From Augochlora pura (lineage: Eukaryota; Arthropoda; Insecta; Hymenoptera; Halictidae), in NCBI RefSeq assembly GCF_028453695.1, contig NC_135780.1, positions 6,820,001 through 6,884,000 of the forward strand: a stretch of DNA of 64,000 nt, written 5' to 3'. Of this stretch, positions 26,501 through 39,640 are shown in pieces; within the stretch, counting starts at the first letter, position 1, and every line of letters starts with the position of its first letter. The notes below the pieces were generated by a model. That model made no database searches. It had not been told where the DNA came from and was given only the letters and a program-made list of their open reading frames with translations. The position numbers and the translations under genes were made by a program.

Positions 26501-26722
26501 CGCTAAAACCTCGACCAGCATTCAGCAACGAATACTTGTACATTGCATTGAAAAACTTTGGCATTCCTGTACAGATTTCAAGAATCAAGACTCGCCGGTA
26601 AATTTTCAATAATTCGCAAACGTGGTTGACAGACGAGGCGGATGCGCATTGTTGAAAAGCGACTGCAACGAGCAGCAATCGTGCAACTATTGTCGCGTGT
26701 AATCTTACAGAAATTCCGATCG

Positions 26723-26750
26723 TCTCTCTCTCTCTCTCTCTCTCTCTCTC
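26723..26750. repeat. (TC)14 microsatellite
   Basis: Uninterrupted TC dinucleotides. Ser/Leu or Arg/Glu runs in frames crossing it are artefacts. Confidence 0.93.
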
Positions 26751-27300
26751 GCCCCCCATTGTTCAAACATTCTAAAACATTTTCCAATAAAACGGTCACC
26801 CGAAAAAAGGAGTCCCAACATCGAGGCGCACCGACTGTGACAGGATGCGCCATTCATCCCCGGTTTCCCGGTTGCCTCGAACGGCGGTATACCCGTCTTC
26901 CCCGGGAAAAGTATAATCCTTTCAGCGAATACACGTGAATTTCCCTGAGCCAGTCGTTCGGCTCGAACAAGGGGTGAGGGGTGGGCAAGGGGGCAAGGGG
27001 GGGCAAGAGGGGGCGCAGGAGTTAGAGGGGGTTCCAAGAAGACAGAAAAACGTATCGTTGGCAGTGTGCTCTTTGTCAGCGCATCCTTCGGATTCTTTGC
27101 TAAGAAACGATGGCCCCGGGGTACTAAAGCGATTTTCAGGCGTTACGGGCAAATTCGAGCGTGGAATGCTTGGGAATTGGAATTCTCGCACGCAAGAAAG
27201 ACAACACTATCGATCTTGTCAAAGTTTCCAAATCTCATGAACGATGGTGGCTTATGGTGGTGATGCCGTGAATAGACGAGGAGAAATTTACAAGCCTTAC

Positions 27301-27393
27301 CACCACCATTGCCAGGCTCTGAGTTGTCTAGCGCTTGGTTCTCCATTATGTGCAGCAGCTTCGTTGTAGCGGTTGAAGTGGTAGTAGGCGGTC
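27301..27393 (-). CDS. Ig-domain gene, linker exon after second Ig domain
   Basis: On the minus strand a T-rich acceptor (GTTTGTTGTGCAG) precedes base 27393 and a donor, GGTG|GTAAGG, follows base 27301. The exon is 93 bases long and phase 1 at both ends, so including or skipping it keeps the frame. Joined to 32794-32975 it gives a Gly followed by PPTTTSTATTKLLHIMENQA and then LDNSEPGNGG. This is a Thr-rich, probably O-glycosylated stalk turning acidic, which is what one expects between the last Ig domain and a membrane anchor. A second frame is also open across it, but it does not match the phase of the upstream exon. An ATG exists 31 bases upstream of the exon in the same frame, so an independent start at 27424 cannot be fully excluded. 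Confidence 0.6.
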
Positions 27394-29536
27394 CTGCACA
27401 ACAAACACCACATATCGCGTCCATCAAGTAGTAAGCATAGATGTTTCTACGGACTGGTTATAACAGTGTTATACAATTCAGTGTGTGAATACATTCGTTC
27501 CGGACGGTCAACAACAGTATCGACGGTCGTGTTAATGGTGGGACACGGACAAGCAAATAGTTTACTTAATAGTTTCGAGCTTTCGTCTTCGTGTTATCGA
27601 TTATCGTTCCTACATTTCCACGTTAGGTGTTAGGTTGAAAGAAAAAATGAAAAAAAGACGTGCCACATTCAAAGTACGAAATATAAACGAAGTATAAGAA
27701 GGTACGAGGGTAGAACGAAAAAGAGGATAGAGGACAGACAAATTAGTGAAAACTTTCATCGACCAGTTATTTATTCATTGTTTTAGTGTGTTATTTTCTA
27801 GTGTGAAATTTATGTATAAGTTAAGATACGATTATCAACTGTCATGGATCTCATAGGCAGCACTTAAGTTTGTTTTCTTAAGTGTCTAATTTTGCAGGCA
27901 CCGAAATATTCAATTGAGGATCGAACAGATTTTCAATGTGCCATAGTTTCGTTGAACACGAAACTAGGCTTGTGTTAACACATTATAGAAATGTAAATAG
28001 AAAACCGGAAGTGCTGCTTAACTATATGTCAATAACTAATCGAGGTTTGCCATCTAGAAACACAGAGCTACGAAATTATTAGTCGTATCGCGCGGCTGTT
28101 ATCGCTAGTTTTGAACTGCGAAGCGGAAGCCTCGTTCTAGGATTCGGTTTATTAATAACAAACGGAACATGTGAACTTGTAACAACGCCAAATAAACCGG
28201 CAAATTTTAGGTCGCATTCAGAGACCGCATGCTTTGGAAAATGAAATATTTGCAGTTATTCGTGTACCACGTATCGCACAGGTTAATTAATGCAATAACG
28301 CAAACGTAGGACGAACAAATAAAACGTAAAGCAACAGGAGTTTTACGCGTAAGCACGTTAGATGGAATAGTATTTTATGTATACGTATGTTCATACATTT
28401 TTCTTCGGAATACAAATTAACGACGAAATTCATTTTTATAACGCCGCGAGCACGGTAATTCTGCCAATGAAAAAGCTGTGAATTTGCGGTTATTTAAAGG
28501 CGGAACGAGGAACAAATATTTTTAGCGAGGAATTCTCTGCGGCGCGAACATTAATCCACGGTGGTTCGGCGCGACATTAAACGAGCGCTATATTACGCAA
28601 CATAACGCAGCAAGAACTTCTGGAGTCCCTTAATTTTATTATACTAGTTCCGTGACAACCGAGAGTGGGAGAGAGATAACCACGTGAGGGGCTGATGTGT
28701 TACGGAGCAGAGAGTTACTTCGCGGAGAACCGTGACAGCCCAAGTTCTGAACAACTCCGGCGATTTGAAAAATAAATTTCTTAATCATGATATATCTCGT
28801 AAGAGGGAACTCGTTTCGTAAGTGCGAACGCTACGTTTATACGAATTATCAAAACGACGGTTTCCAAAATTCTTCATTTACGCTATTCAAGATTTTAATT
28901 CAGAAGAATTTATTGCTTCGAATAAATATGTTATCGTCAGCTTTTTCAAATACGGTGAAGTAAATTTTTCTAATGCTTATTCTCTATAACGGTAGTCTCC
29001 AATTTTTCTGGCTCGTCTGTTGCTCGAAATTACAGTCACTCGTATTTATCAAAAATGCATCGAATCCATAGTCTGTCAATAAAATATTCATAAAGATCGT
29101 CGTCCGAAGTTATGATACGTGGCTAACTTTCCGAGCGGAGGTACCGCTGCGCGCGGTGCGCCTCAAATCGAACTCTTCCACGTGCACAGTTTTATCAAAA
29201 CGGAAGGCAACGGACTCGGGGCACGGTTCCTTGTCAGCGGGCACTTTGAATAAACGAAAGAACAAATGTTTGCGACACTCGTATCGAATGATTGGAATAG
29301 AACCGTGAACGAAGCGAGATTGGTTCGTCAGTCGGCGTTTGCTTACACCTGTTCCACTGGGCCGTTCTCCTCCCCGAGTGGTACGTATCAGTAATAACCC
29401 CGGCGCTCGAAAGTCACCGAAACGGATCGCGATGCTCGTCACGTGCTCGAGTGTCGAACAGACGGGTGCAAATTGGTAAACACGTGGGTCGGCTGGCTAA
29501 CGAAGGATCCTTTCTCTGAAACCGTCAAGACGGCTC

Positions 29537-29570
29537 ACTCTCTCTCTCTCTCTCTCCCTCTCTCCCTCTT
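29537..29570. repeat. TC-rich microsatellite
   Basis: TC dinucleotides with CCC interruptions. A short GT/GC run follows at about 29622-29643. Confidence 0.88.
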
Positions 29571-31393
29571 CCTCGTCGGTAGTTCCCACGATCTCTACGT
29601 ATCTACGGTCGCGCAGGCACGTGTGTGTGTGTGCGCGCGCGTGTTTTTTCTCCGAATCCCACGGAACCGAGAAGATTTAGTTCGCAAAGGAGAAAATTGG
29701 ATGATAATAGGCAGGGCGTGCCGGCTGGAAGTACAAGCAATTTAACCCATGTAATTTAGTCCTTTTCCTCGGAGCGACCGCAGCGCGGGCCTCTGCAACC
29801 GGATGAGCTGAAAACCCTTCTTTGACCAAGATGATAACGAGGCAAGAGGAAGGACGTGGCTACAAGTTTCCCCCGCAAAATACTCGGCCGTCTGTGAGTA
29901 AACGCGATGCACACGCCAAGTCCCTGTCGACGCCCACTACTTGACCCTTCGGCGTGAACGCGGCGGTGGCGGCCCACGTCGGCCTCTTAGGGACTTTGCC
30001 CTTTGAACCGAACTCCCGGGCGCTGGAATGTCATCTTAGGGGATAGAACGCGCGCCCGCAAGGATAATGGAACACGTATAATAAACCGAAACGCTGTGAT
30101 CTGGATTCAGATGATCCGCCCCCCGTATCGCTCGAACCACCACCGACGAGCCTGCACGTGTGACTTTTGTTATCTGTTTGCAACAGGGAACTGCGGATCG
30201 TGTACCATAGTCGGCGACAACAAGACCTTTGGGTCGCCTTGTTCAACTCGGGTAGAATTCTTCTCGGTAACGTCGAGATTGCAGCAATTAGTAAACTGGG
30301 ATACCTGGACTGAAATATCCATTTATATATAGTATATGAAGGAAGCGAATCCATAAGGCGAATCTTAGGACTTTGGTAGTTTGTTCTTTAATCACTAGAA
30401 CTTTTACGAGAATAATGTAGTTCGATGCAACATCTGAGAAGAATTTTTATGAAAAGAACGAAGTTCAATGTAATTTCGGATTTGCTGCACTGCAGAAAAA
30501 TCCATAATTCATTGGGATGTTCGGAAAGTAATTTCATTCTTTCGCGAGAGAATGAAAGATGATTTTTAACGTGTAGTAAATATTATTTCATGGTGTACTC
30601 TTGTATACCTTGCCTTGAAATCTATGTTTTTCATTTCTATACAATTTTATAGATTTGATAGATATTTAGAACTATTTTTGTTCATAAGTTCCATTCTGGT
30701 ATTACTAAAACTTCTGAATAAAAATAGCACGAAAACTGTAGATATAACAAACGCTAGGTTAAAAGTTCACTGATCAAAAATTTCATAAAACGCCTTTTGA
30801 AAGGACTCAAAAAAGATCACTGCAACGAACAGCACGATCTACGTAATCTACTTAATATCATTTGAATATTAATTAACCAAGCAATCTTCGCAGCATCGAA
30901 AAACCTCGAAAATTCACGGGAAACCAGTTTGGTCAGCTAATTCGGCGATCGATCGCGGATTAAACCGGCCGTGCCGCCAGCAGCGGCAGAAACGTCAAAC
31001 ATTACGGCGACTCCTGAGACATCGGCAATATTCATTCGGAATCAATATTTCTGTATCCATGCGGGGAGGGTCTTTCCGATCCAATAAATTCGATCAAATT
31101 CCATGTTACGTTCCGCGCACCGTGTAATTTTCTCCCGTTCTTTTTTTTTTCCCGCCGGACGCGAATGTTAAAGGTCAGCAGGCGGCGGCCGTGTTTTTCT
31201 CGTTTTGTTTCTCGTTTTACTTTATTAAATGTCCTGAAAAGCTTCCATTCGGCCCGAAACCAAATATTCCCGGACGGAAGTCCGTTTCATCGCGTCGCAA
31301 TATTTCCCGCGCGGAAGCGGAAACGCGGAAGAGCGCGACGTTTTCCCGCGCGTATCTCTGCGTCCCATGAAAGATAGACCCCCGTGGCTGACG

Positions 31394-31700
31394 CCAAAAA
31401 AAAAAAATATATATATATACATATACGCGTACATCGTCGCGGAACAACGGGCACACACGAGCGCATCGAAACGGACACGCGCGTATAAACACACGCGAGA
31501 AGAGGGCGTTTTATTTAGCGAGCCGAAGGAAGATATCGCTTTTGGAATCGACGGTGACGCCCGGTGTCCTGCGCGGAGCACACATATGCATTCACGTACA
31601 CACAGGAATGCACACGCAGATATGCACACGCACAGATAAGTACAAATAATACAGAGAGAGATGTATATACATACTGGAATGCACACGCGGACGGACAGAC
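31394..31700. repeat. Poly(A)/(TA)n run followed by CA-rich cryptic repeat
   Basis: A-run and TA dinucleotides at 31394-31420, then scattered CACACG and ACACGC units from about 31450. The phrase GGAATGCACACGC occurs twice (about 31607 and 31677). The Cys/Val/Ile-rich minus frames across it are repeat artefacts. Confidence 0.8.
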
Positions 31701-32793
31701 ACCCGCGTAAACACGTAACACATGAGCCGGTGCACGCGTCACAATCTGAATTTACTAACAGTCGATGGCGTTTAATTTGTTATTGACATGCCTTGTTTGT
31801 ACGCACTGAAAACCTGTGCACACGTGAGAGAAAATTACACACACGGAACAGAAAAGCAATCCAATAGCCAGGCCGCAACAATGATATTTTAAGCACTCTC
31901 GAGATTAAAAGATCGTGTGTGTGCCTGGTGTTATTGACATTAACAGCCGTCGCATTCTTGAATGCCAACGACGTTACCCTCCTAGTCTGCGTTATTTAGC
32001 GTTACTCTCGCGCTTCACCCTTTTTCTGGCCACTCTCTAAAATGGTTTCAGAAAATAATCGACTGGACACGCGATTGTTATCGGCGCGATAATACTGTTA
32101 GAATTCTTGCGGCAACCTTTTTAGTTTTTGATTCTCTTTCGTTCGTGTTCCCCTTCCTCTTTGCGAATATATTTATCTTGGAAGTAGCGGATCGGAATAT
32201 TTTTTAAAATCGTTGGAACGGTAATAGAAACTGCCAGCAAGGAAAGTTATCTCGGCGAGCGACAGGCATTTCTTTCGTACGGTGGAAAAGCATTTTGCGA
32301 GGGTGGAACAACCCTGCTCCGCGAAGACGTCGTTGATTAGATATTACTTCACACTTCTGTGAACGCGTTGCGAGGAAACAGTTGTTCGATTTTCTTCAAT
32401 AATTTTCGGCGCGTCTGTCTTTTAATATTATAAAACAGTACTCGTGAAACTTTGATTTGCCTAGCGTTGTTCCATCCTCGAAATGTATTTCCGCTGGAAA
32501 ACAAAAATACCTGTCGATGATCGTTTTAGCTCGCTGTAATTAAAAAACGAGGCAAATCGATGACAAACGCTTCTTTGCAAGAGTAAATATCGTCGATCGA
32601 CGCGGAGTACGCTACATTTCATATTAACGCGCGGCGACCCTCTCCCTTCCACTGCCACGCCAAACGTTTCGTCGTCGCGACGACTATCGAACGCAGAACA
32701 CTTCCGGTTCCAGCCGGAGAGAAAGACAGGGTGGTGGTTACCAGAGATAGAGAGAAAGATAGATGGGACAGATTAAAATGACGTTGTACTAAC

Positions 32794-32975
32794 CGCGGTA
32801 GTAGACGGTATTGTGTGAAACGCTGTAGTTCGCCTCCGGTATACCCAGCAAACATTTGACGATCGCCGGTTCCGGTAAATCTTCGTCCAGCAAGGTCGCT
32901 CGTTTTAAGATATTGAACAGTCCGTCCTTGCTCATCGTAACGCTGGGCGTCGTCGCCATCTTTGCCGCAACACCC
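32794..32975 (-). CDS. Ig-domain gene, exon for second half of Ig domain 2
   Basis: A good acceptor, GTCGCTTCTCTTGCAG, precedes base 32975 and a donor, CGCG|GTTAGT, follows 32794. The 182-base exon completes the split Glu codon from 33987-34107 and then reads 60 codons, leaving one base. The residues resemble the second half of an Ig fold: SVTMSKDGLFNILKRATLL, then DLPEPAIVKCLLGIPEANYS, with the Cys partnering the one in the previous exon, and a closing strand HNTVYY. NYS is a potential N-glycosylation site. If the donor were not used, a TAG follows almost at once (RG-stop), giving a short secreted form. The open frame, fitting phases and Ig pattern make this exon secure. Confidence 0.85.
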
Positions 32976-33986
32976 CTGCAAGAGAAGCGACATTTGCGAA
33001 ATTATCACGGCCGCGTTAAAGAGGAAGCCGTCCCGCGATACACAGGCCGTTCCGCCAGAAAACAGGACACTCGCGATCCTCTCCTTTAACCATCGCGACG
33101 CCAACGGTCCGAGTAATCACGCGGATGACAATGCTAGGACCGACGACGACAACGGGAGGATCCGCTAGGAACCGTGGCATTTGCGGCGCATACGGCTGTT
33201 TTGCGAAATGGTTCCGGCCGAAGGGTCGATCCTCGCGGAAAAATAAGTCGAACGAAAATCAAATTTCTGCTTCGCTTGCTTTCCAATGGAATTTCCTCTG
33301 TTTCTAATAATATACGAATGTGCTGGGTATTTGTCCTGAAATGATTGCTAAACCTCTCAAGCATCTGTTTAGATTCACGCGAGTGGTTTCTACTGATATA
33401 TTTCTAATCATTTAGAATATCTGCGAATATCTTTGCACGATTTTGATTCAGAAATCATTTGCAATAGATCATTAAAGGGTTTCGTTTCGAACGAAATCCT
33501 GCATCGTGATATCGCACGCTTGCCCCATGATTCGGAGGCGTTGATAATTATGTAAAACAATAATAATAATATTTGTTCACCGCGGTTTAATCTACGCCGT
33601 GCCGCTGTCCACGCTTTGTGTTTCCGGTTTTATTATTACAGATAACAGCTCCCGCGGAACTGTTTCGCTGGATTCGTTGTTATCGCTGAGAAGTTTCTGG
33701 TGCTAAAATCGGACGACTTTCGTCCGCGTTTTCGCAGCAGCACTTATAATTGATATTTCCTAGAAATTACGCGACATGGAGAGCAATGCGAAGCAGAAGA
33801 CCATGTGGACAGTACTTGATGGCACGCGTCTTTAAATAATAAACACGATTCTACTATTGCAATTAATTTACGAAGAGAGAATGAGAATGTTTTTAAATTT
33901 TTCTAATGTGCTGAATCCTTGATATTTTATCCAAACATTTCTATCATAAATGCATAGAATCTGAAATCTAATGGAGAAGTACTTAC
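32976..33986 (-). other. Intron within Ig domain 2
   Basis: About 1 kb bounded by GTAAGT at 33981-33986 and the acceptor at 32976. Phase 2. Nothing else was recognised. Confidence 0.8.
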
Positions 33987-34107
33987 TCGATGGAAATATC
34001 CAGAGTTGGTTTTGGATACAGTCCTTCTGCTGTACATGTTATCTCCACTCCGTCCTTATCGTCTACGGTCTTCTTTCTGTATTGAAGATCGAAATTCTTC
34101 TCGGTAG
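33987..34107 (-). CDS. Ig-domain gene, exon for first half of Ig domain 2
   Basis: Acceptor ATATTTTCAG precedes 34107 and donor ATCGA|GTAAGT follows 33987. Joined in phase to 47843-48208, the 121 bases read STEKNFDLQYRKKTVDD and then DGVEITCTAEGLYPKPTLDI. The V-E-I-T-C strand followed by A-E-G-L-Y-P-K-P is the B-C region of a typical Ig domain, with the first of its two cysteines. The second cysteine lies in the next exon (VKCLLG), so the intron splits the domain. Codons and splice sites agree and no stop is present. Confidence 0.87.
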
Positions 34108-37100
34108 CTGAAAATATAAAGACAATATTTGTATAATTCAGATATCAAACGATGAGCTACGATCTTCCTAAAAAAATATACTACTACGAGGGTAATCATA
34201 TAATAATTGATACAATGATAGTCACGTATAACACTTGAAAATCTATTTACCAAAATCCCGATTTCGTCTTTTAAGGACGGGACTCTAATTACTTTTAAAG
34301 CCTCGTGTTTCCGTGTACCATTGTTAACTCGAACAAGTAATTTCTAACGCAACGAGAGCAGAGCATTGAAAAAGTCCAAGGAATAATCTTAATGCAATAC
34401 CGCGTGGCATCCGAATATTTGCAGAACCGCGGATTTCGCGTTGCAGCCAGTTCACCGAAATCTGTTTCGCTCGTTCTGTATCGCCACTTTGTTTTTCGCT
34501 TTCAGTCCTCCCTGTTTTATTTATCCTTCCAGCAGGGGGTGCGGGGAGGGGGCAGGCTTATTGGCATAAGACAAATCGGCGAATAGATTCGAGTGCGCAG
34601 CCAGCACACGGACGATAAAATTTAATGTCGGACAATGATTTCCGGACTGTTCGGTCGGGCTCGGACGTATCCGAACGGCCGGCAAGCTACGCCGCTGTTT
34701 TTTGCAAAAGCACCTGTGAAATTGTATTCATTGCGTGCGTCGCCGTATCTGCGCGCGCCATAGACAACACTCTATTTTATTGCAATTTTTATTTACGTTT
34801 GTTTTACCGTCGGACGTACAGCACTTTTCAATGACGCGGCCGCGCGAATAACTGTGTCCGGGCTCCCGAAAATTGCGCAAAAAACACTCTGTTATAGCGC
34901 AAAGAATACTGAATAAGTGAATACGGTTTTTAGCGGATCTCATATTTAGATCTCGAGCGATGCGGCGAGTGATTTATTTCATTTATACTTGTTAAATTGC
35001 TCTTTATTATTGTTAAAAGCTTCACGAGTTTTCTATTTTAGTGCGAGGTGATATATATAATAATACATTAAAAAATTCAGTCATAAGTAAATAGAATAAA
35101 GGAATAGAAACATTGCATGTGTATTCAATGCATGCAAATGTTCGAATAATATTTTTTTAGTTCTTGGAAAAAATTATCTGTAAGATCACACTCGGTGAGA
35201 GAAATGGTTACGGTTTATTTCATTGGTTTCCGTATATTTCCTATTTCTCGAAAAGCAAGGGAAATAATATGGGAAACGCCGTGAAACAGAACGGGACCAA
35301 ACTAAAGGCGTACACAAATGTAACTGCCGATATTTTTTGTGCCAGGTACCCTTCGAGGAAACTCTGTGACATGTACGTTCCATTAGCTCTAAATCGAATC
35401 CTTCGCCCGCACCTGCTCCTTTTTTTCCGCGTCTCCCGTTTACGGTCAATTCTAATTTAAACCATATAGTTTTCAAGAAATTTCGCTTCTCTATTTATGA
35501 AGAAAACCCGAATCACCTTCGTAGAAGTATCGCGGTCTGCGAGCTTTCGATGATCTCGCAACGCGTCGAATTATGTTAAAAAAAACATTTTTCCAAGTGC
35601 AGTAGATTTTAATGCAATTTCAGTATGACATAGTATAAAGTAAAGTGAATTGGAGCTTAACAGTTACGTAGTTAGCTCCGCGATAAAAGGTTGTTTCGGG
35701 TCGTTTCAGGATTGCGAACAAGGATTAAGACAATTTCAAAACGATTTGAAGGTAACGTCAATCCAGCGAAAGTAAGTACATCCGAGCAGAAGTTTCCGCG
35801 ACGTCCGGAACTTCGGACTAACATTCTACGAAACTTTTCTGTCCCTAAAAACCGAAGTCATTCGAATACTTTGCTGCGACGCTTGCACATCCATTGCCAG
35901 CGATGTGTCAAGTTATGCTTCTTCCGAACTTCTTCTCTAAACGGTCAAAAAAAAAACGAGCGCATTCGACAGATCGTAAAAGGAAAACACTTTCTGTAAA
36001 AGTTTAACACTGTATCGTAGCCGGCGAGTAGTTTATTCGATGTTCTTCTTGGTTCAACAGTTTTCGATCGATATTCCTTATCGGAAAGCTTGCGTAAATT
36101 CTAACACGAATTGTGACACATCGCGATTATCGTGTGCTTTTTTGAGAATTATGTCAGATTTTTCATCCCATGCCCAGTTTCGACTAATTGCAAGTCACGC
36201 GTTTCCGCTTTGGAAAAAGATCAATAGGTCCGAACGTAAAAGGGTAGCATCCCGGCTTAATGAACCCGGATGCTTTAAAGCTCCTGGAGGCCACAAAGGC
36301 GGGCAGGCTTAAGCCCCCGTGAGAGACATTAGCAATCCGCGTGGCAGTGATCAGTAATTCTAGGATCCATCGCCGAAGGGGGAACGAATTGGGGACGCTT
36401 AATTCTTCGCAGGTTCGGCGGCCGCGGCGATTATCGGGAAATGATTTCGGACGGCGATCGGCGAATCGGTCATTCAATTTCGGCCGGCCGTAGGCTATTA
36501 ACGTCGCCGCGAGTGCGAGGGGGTTTACGATCGTCCATCGAACCGAGACACGGGGGGCCACCACACACAAGGTTCGAAAGTGGATATTCCGCGGCTGCCA
36601 CACGTACGGCAATGAAAATAAAAAGGTGATAGTAATGGATACACCGCGTGCGCCGGCCGTGGAAGACGACGCTGCATTATCGCGATAATGCCGGACGTTT
36701 CCCGAGGGCCGGTGTGGCCGCCGCGTGCTTCTGTTTCATTGCGTGGCCGGCAACTTTTATTTTGCAGGAGCGAAGTGGCCGTCGTCCAGGGCCGCGCGCG
36801 TGGCCGCCGGTCTCGGCCCGTGTGCCGAACGCCGAACGCCGACTCCGGCCAAATAAATTGCGCACGTGTCACCGTGACAGAAAACTTTGAATTGTATCGG
36901 CCCGGCCCTGGGCGCCGTTATGCTCCTGTCATCGGAAAAGCAAACCAGATGTTGACAAAAAGCCCCGGCTAGACGATACGATCGCGAAAGTGAATTCGAA
37001 CTGTGGGAATACCCGGGCTCTCTCTCCGAGGCCTCGCGTTTTCACGGGAAACTAACTTTTGCCTGAAAACTGTTTAGCCGGTCGGCCGGGGTCACCAGCG

Positions 37101-39156
37101 GCAAAAAGCACCAACCCATTCTTTACCATTTTTCCTCCTTTTTTGAAAGTCAACCCCCGATCCACGAGCCGGAAAACTAATAGTTCGATGACCGTCGCTG
37201 ATGCCACGAAGGACCATTTTTTCGATTATCGGTCTCTAATTGCGCGAGTGCAAGCGTAGCTGTTACCCTACTAAAAATATTATACATCGAATCGATAAAT
37301 ACAGCTTCAACTTCACTGGAATTGCATTAATCGATACTCTATTTTCATTTTAAAAGTCCTAAAACAGTAACGTTTCCTCCAGCATCTCTTTTTAAGGACA
37401 ATGCCCTGCACATTTTTCTATATTTAGATTGTAACGTACGAAGGGAAAACTTCGCGGCATCAGCTTTGAAAGATGGGCTTTATTTTTCAGCGGGAACAAA
37501 ACGAGGCTGTCGAAAGATCTAACTATTTATGAGACAGCGGCAACTGTTTTACGGTTAATTCGCCGGCACCGGGAAAATAGTTGTAAAATGAAACGTATTT
37601 TTTCAAAGTTTCACGCGATCAATCTTACGTTGAACAGGTTCCGATGTTGCGGAAGCTTTCACCGTCCAAGAAGGTCCATAAAAACAGACGTTGCAACAAG
37701 AACGTTCCAAAAAGACAGGGAATAACGCGAAAGTAAATAATTTGCGGTGAACTTTCCCTCGCGAAAATTAACAAGTTCGATCGATCGGCGGTCGAGGATT
37801 GCAAAAAAATCAATATCGAGGTCGGCGGCTTTTAATGCTCGAAGCGAAAAAAGAGGCCGCCGTCGGCTATTATTTCGAAATTATTTTATCTTGCCGGCGA
37901 AACTTTGCAGTTATTTTCAAAGCAAAGTAATACGGTGGCGGCATTTACATGGCGCTGGTAGCAGATGGGCCTGCAAATTATGCGGAAGTTGCTTCCTCGA
38001 GAGTCAAGCCTTTCTGCAAGAACTTGCAAAATTATGTACGTACTTGCGAATACACCGATATAGCTGCTATGATTTCGTGCGAATAGCGAATACCTGCAGC
38101 AACCGGGCCAACGATAAATATCGCTTATTAACAGCCGTAAATCCACCCATGATTCTCTTCAATTAAAACGCATCTGTTATTTCGATCTTTCAATATTCAT
38201 TTAAAACAATTGCGAAACAAAAGTTTAGCATCGTCTTCTAAACTCAATTAATTTGATAACGTGATATAATTTAAATAGAAATAACTTTTTTCCATTGGTA
38301 CGTATACATAATCAAATGAAAGATAACGCGCGACTCGAAGCATTAAATAATAATTCGCACGGAACACGACACGCTCCCCGTAAGCTTTTGTTCGCGAGTT
38401 ACGTTTCAAAATGATAGCAGACGGGTTCCCGTAATTGCTGGCGACGACGGGAGAAAACAGAAGCAATGAAGCAAATGGAAGAGCTCGGGCAAGATTTAAA
38501 AAGCTGCAAATGAGTAAGCAGCCTTCGAGGAAACTTCTTTCTGCTTAACGAATACATTAAAAGAATGGAGGAACAATTTTCCCAGCGAGGTGGCCGGTTA
38601 CCTCGAAAATTAGGTGTTAATAGAGGCAAAGAATTCAGCAGAGAGCGCGGCGCCGCTACTGTAATGTTAAAAACATCTGAAATCAGGATTTAATCAAATT
38701 GGACGCGAATCTGTCTACGGGGAGGTATTATGAGTCGACCGAGAATTCATGGAAACGAGCACGCCGGGGCGGGACGGGGACGGGGACAGGGGGGACGAAT
38801 GAATGGGGGCCGCTTGGGTTTAATACAATATTAAATTATCGGGAACAAACGCGACATTTAGCGATCCGCTTGTTTTCTCGCGCGATTCTGATCTAGCCGC
38901 GTGTAACATAAAAGAATTAATTCACCGCGTGGAACATGCACCGTCGATCCCGCCTCTGCTAATTTCAATTACCCGTTCCCTACGAGGAGCACAACGTGTA
39001 CACGAATTCTCGGATTTATTTTGGGGAATCGCGATTCGCTGCACCAAATTAATCGTCTCAGCGGGACAATTTTTCTATGGTCTGGAAATACCATACTATA
39101 CGTCTTCTTTTAATAAATAACATATTTTATTTTTACTTAAAAATCTGAATTTTCCC

Positions 39157-39640
39157 GATTGTCGCGATCGTATAAAATTCGCAGTAAAAAGCAATGATTA
39201 ACGAACGAAATAGGTTATCCATCATTTTCAAAGAACAGAAACCAAATGGAAATCCGTTTCTCTAATAAGAATCTGTGCTTGTCATTCCAATGAAATGCAC
39301 CGTTTCGTATTCTCTTTTATCATAATCGCATAAAATTCGCAAACGAAAAGCAATGATTAGGAAACAAATATTTTATTCATGAGCTTCGAGAAACAGGAGC
39401 CAAATGGAAATTCCTTTCTCTAGTAAGGAGCTGCGCCTCCCCTTCAAGCGAAATGCATTGTTTCAAATTCTCTTTCGTCGTAATCGTATGAAATTCGCAG
39501 TCGGAAGCAATAACTAGAAAACAAATACCTTTGTACGCCAATTTCGAGAAACGAGAGCGTCAGAAAATTCTCTTTCTTCATTTCAGTTTGCATATCTTTC
39601 TTGTAACAAATTGCGCCACTTTGCGTTCATCGTAACAATG
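39157..39640. repeat. 158-bp tandem repeat, three diverged copies
   Basis: AAATTCGCAG-type landmarks recur at about 39173, 39331 and 39489, exactly 158 bp apart. Other landmarks repeat in the same order: AGCAATGATTA, CCAAATGGAAAT, TTTCTCTA-TAAG, GAAATGCA and TTCTCTTT. Copies are clearly diverged and the third fades after about 39600. It lies within the large Ig intron. Confidence 0.82.

Larger units (their letters stand above)
14017..27300 (-). other. Large intron (if 13880-14016 belongs), otherwise intergenic
   Basis: About 13.3 kb with no supported coding exon. It contains an NRF-1-type promoter motif (15452), TA/TG microsatellites (16655 and 19430), a miRNA-like hairpin (18261), a short hairpin (20335), a CCCA run (23532) and a TC run (26723). 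The 168-codon plus frame at 21948-22454 starts with ATG and has a Leu/Pro-rich hydrophobic stretch, but it matches nothing I recognise and lies in GC-rich DNA. Confidence 0.55.
27394..32793 (-). other. Intron of the Ig-domain gene
   Basis: About 5.4 kb between the second-Ig exon and the linker exon, bounded by donor GTTAGT and acceptor TTGTGCAG. No other gene was recognised. It contains TC-rich (29537) and CA/TA-rich (31394-31700) simple repeats. Confidence 0.6.

Noticed and set aside
27143..27424. Independent gene starting with ATG at 27424 on the minus strand
   Set aside because: The exon from 27393 joins the Ig gene in phase with its own acceptor, and the sequence beyond 27300 is past a good donor. 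Kept only as a minor alternative.
31225..31686. Cys/Val/Ile-rich minus frame resembling a membrane protein
   Set aside because: It is produced by TG/CA-rich simple sequence.
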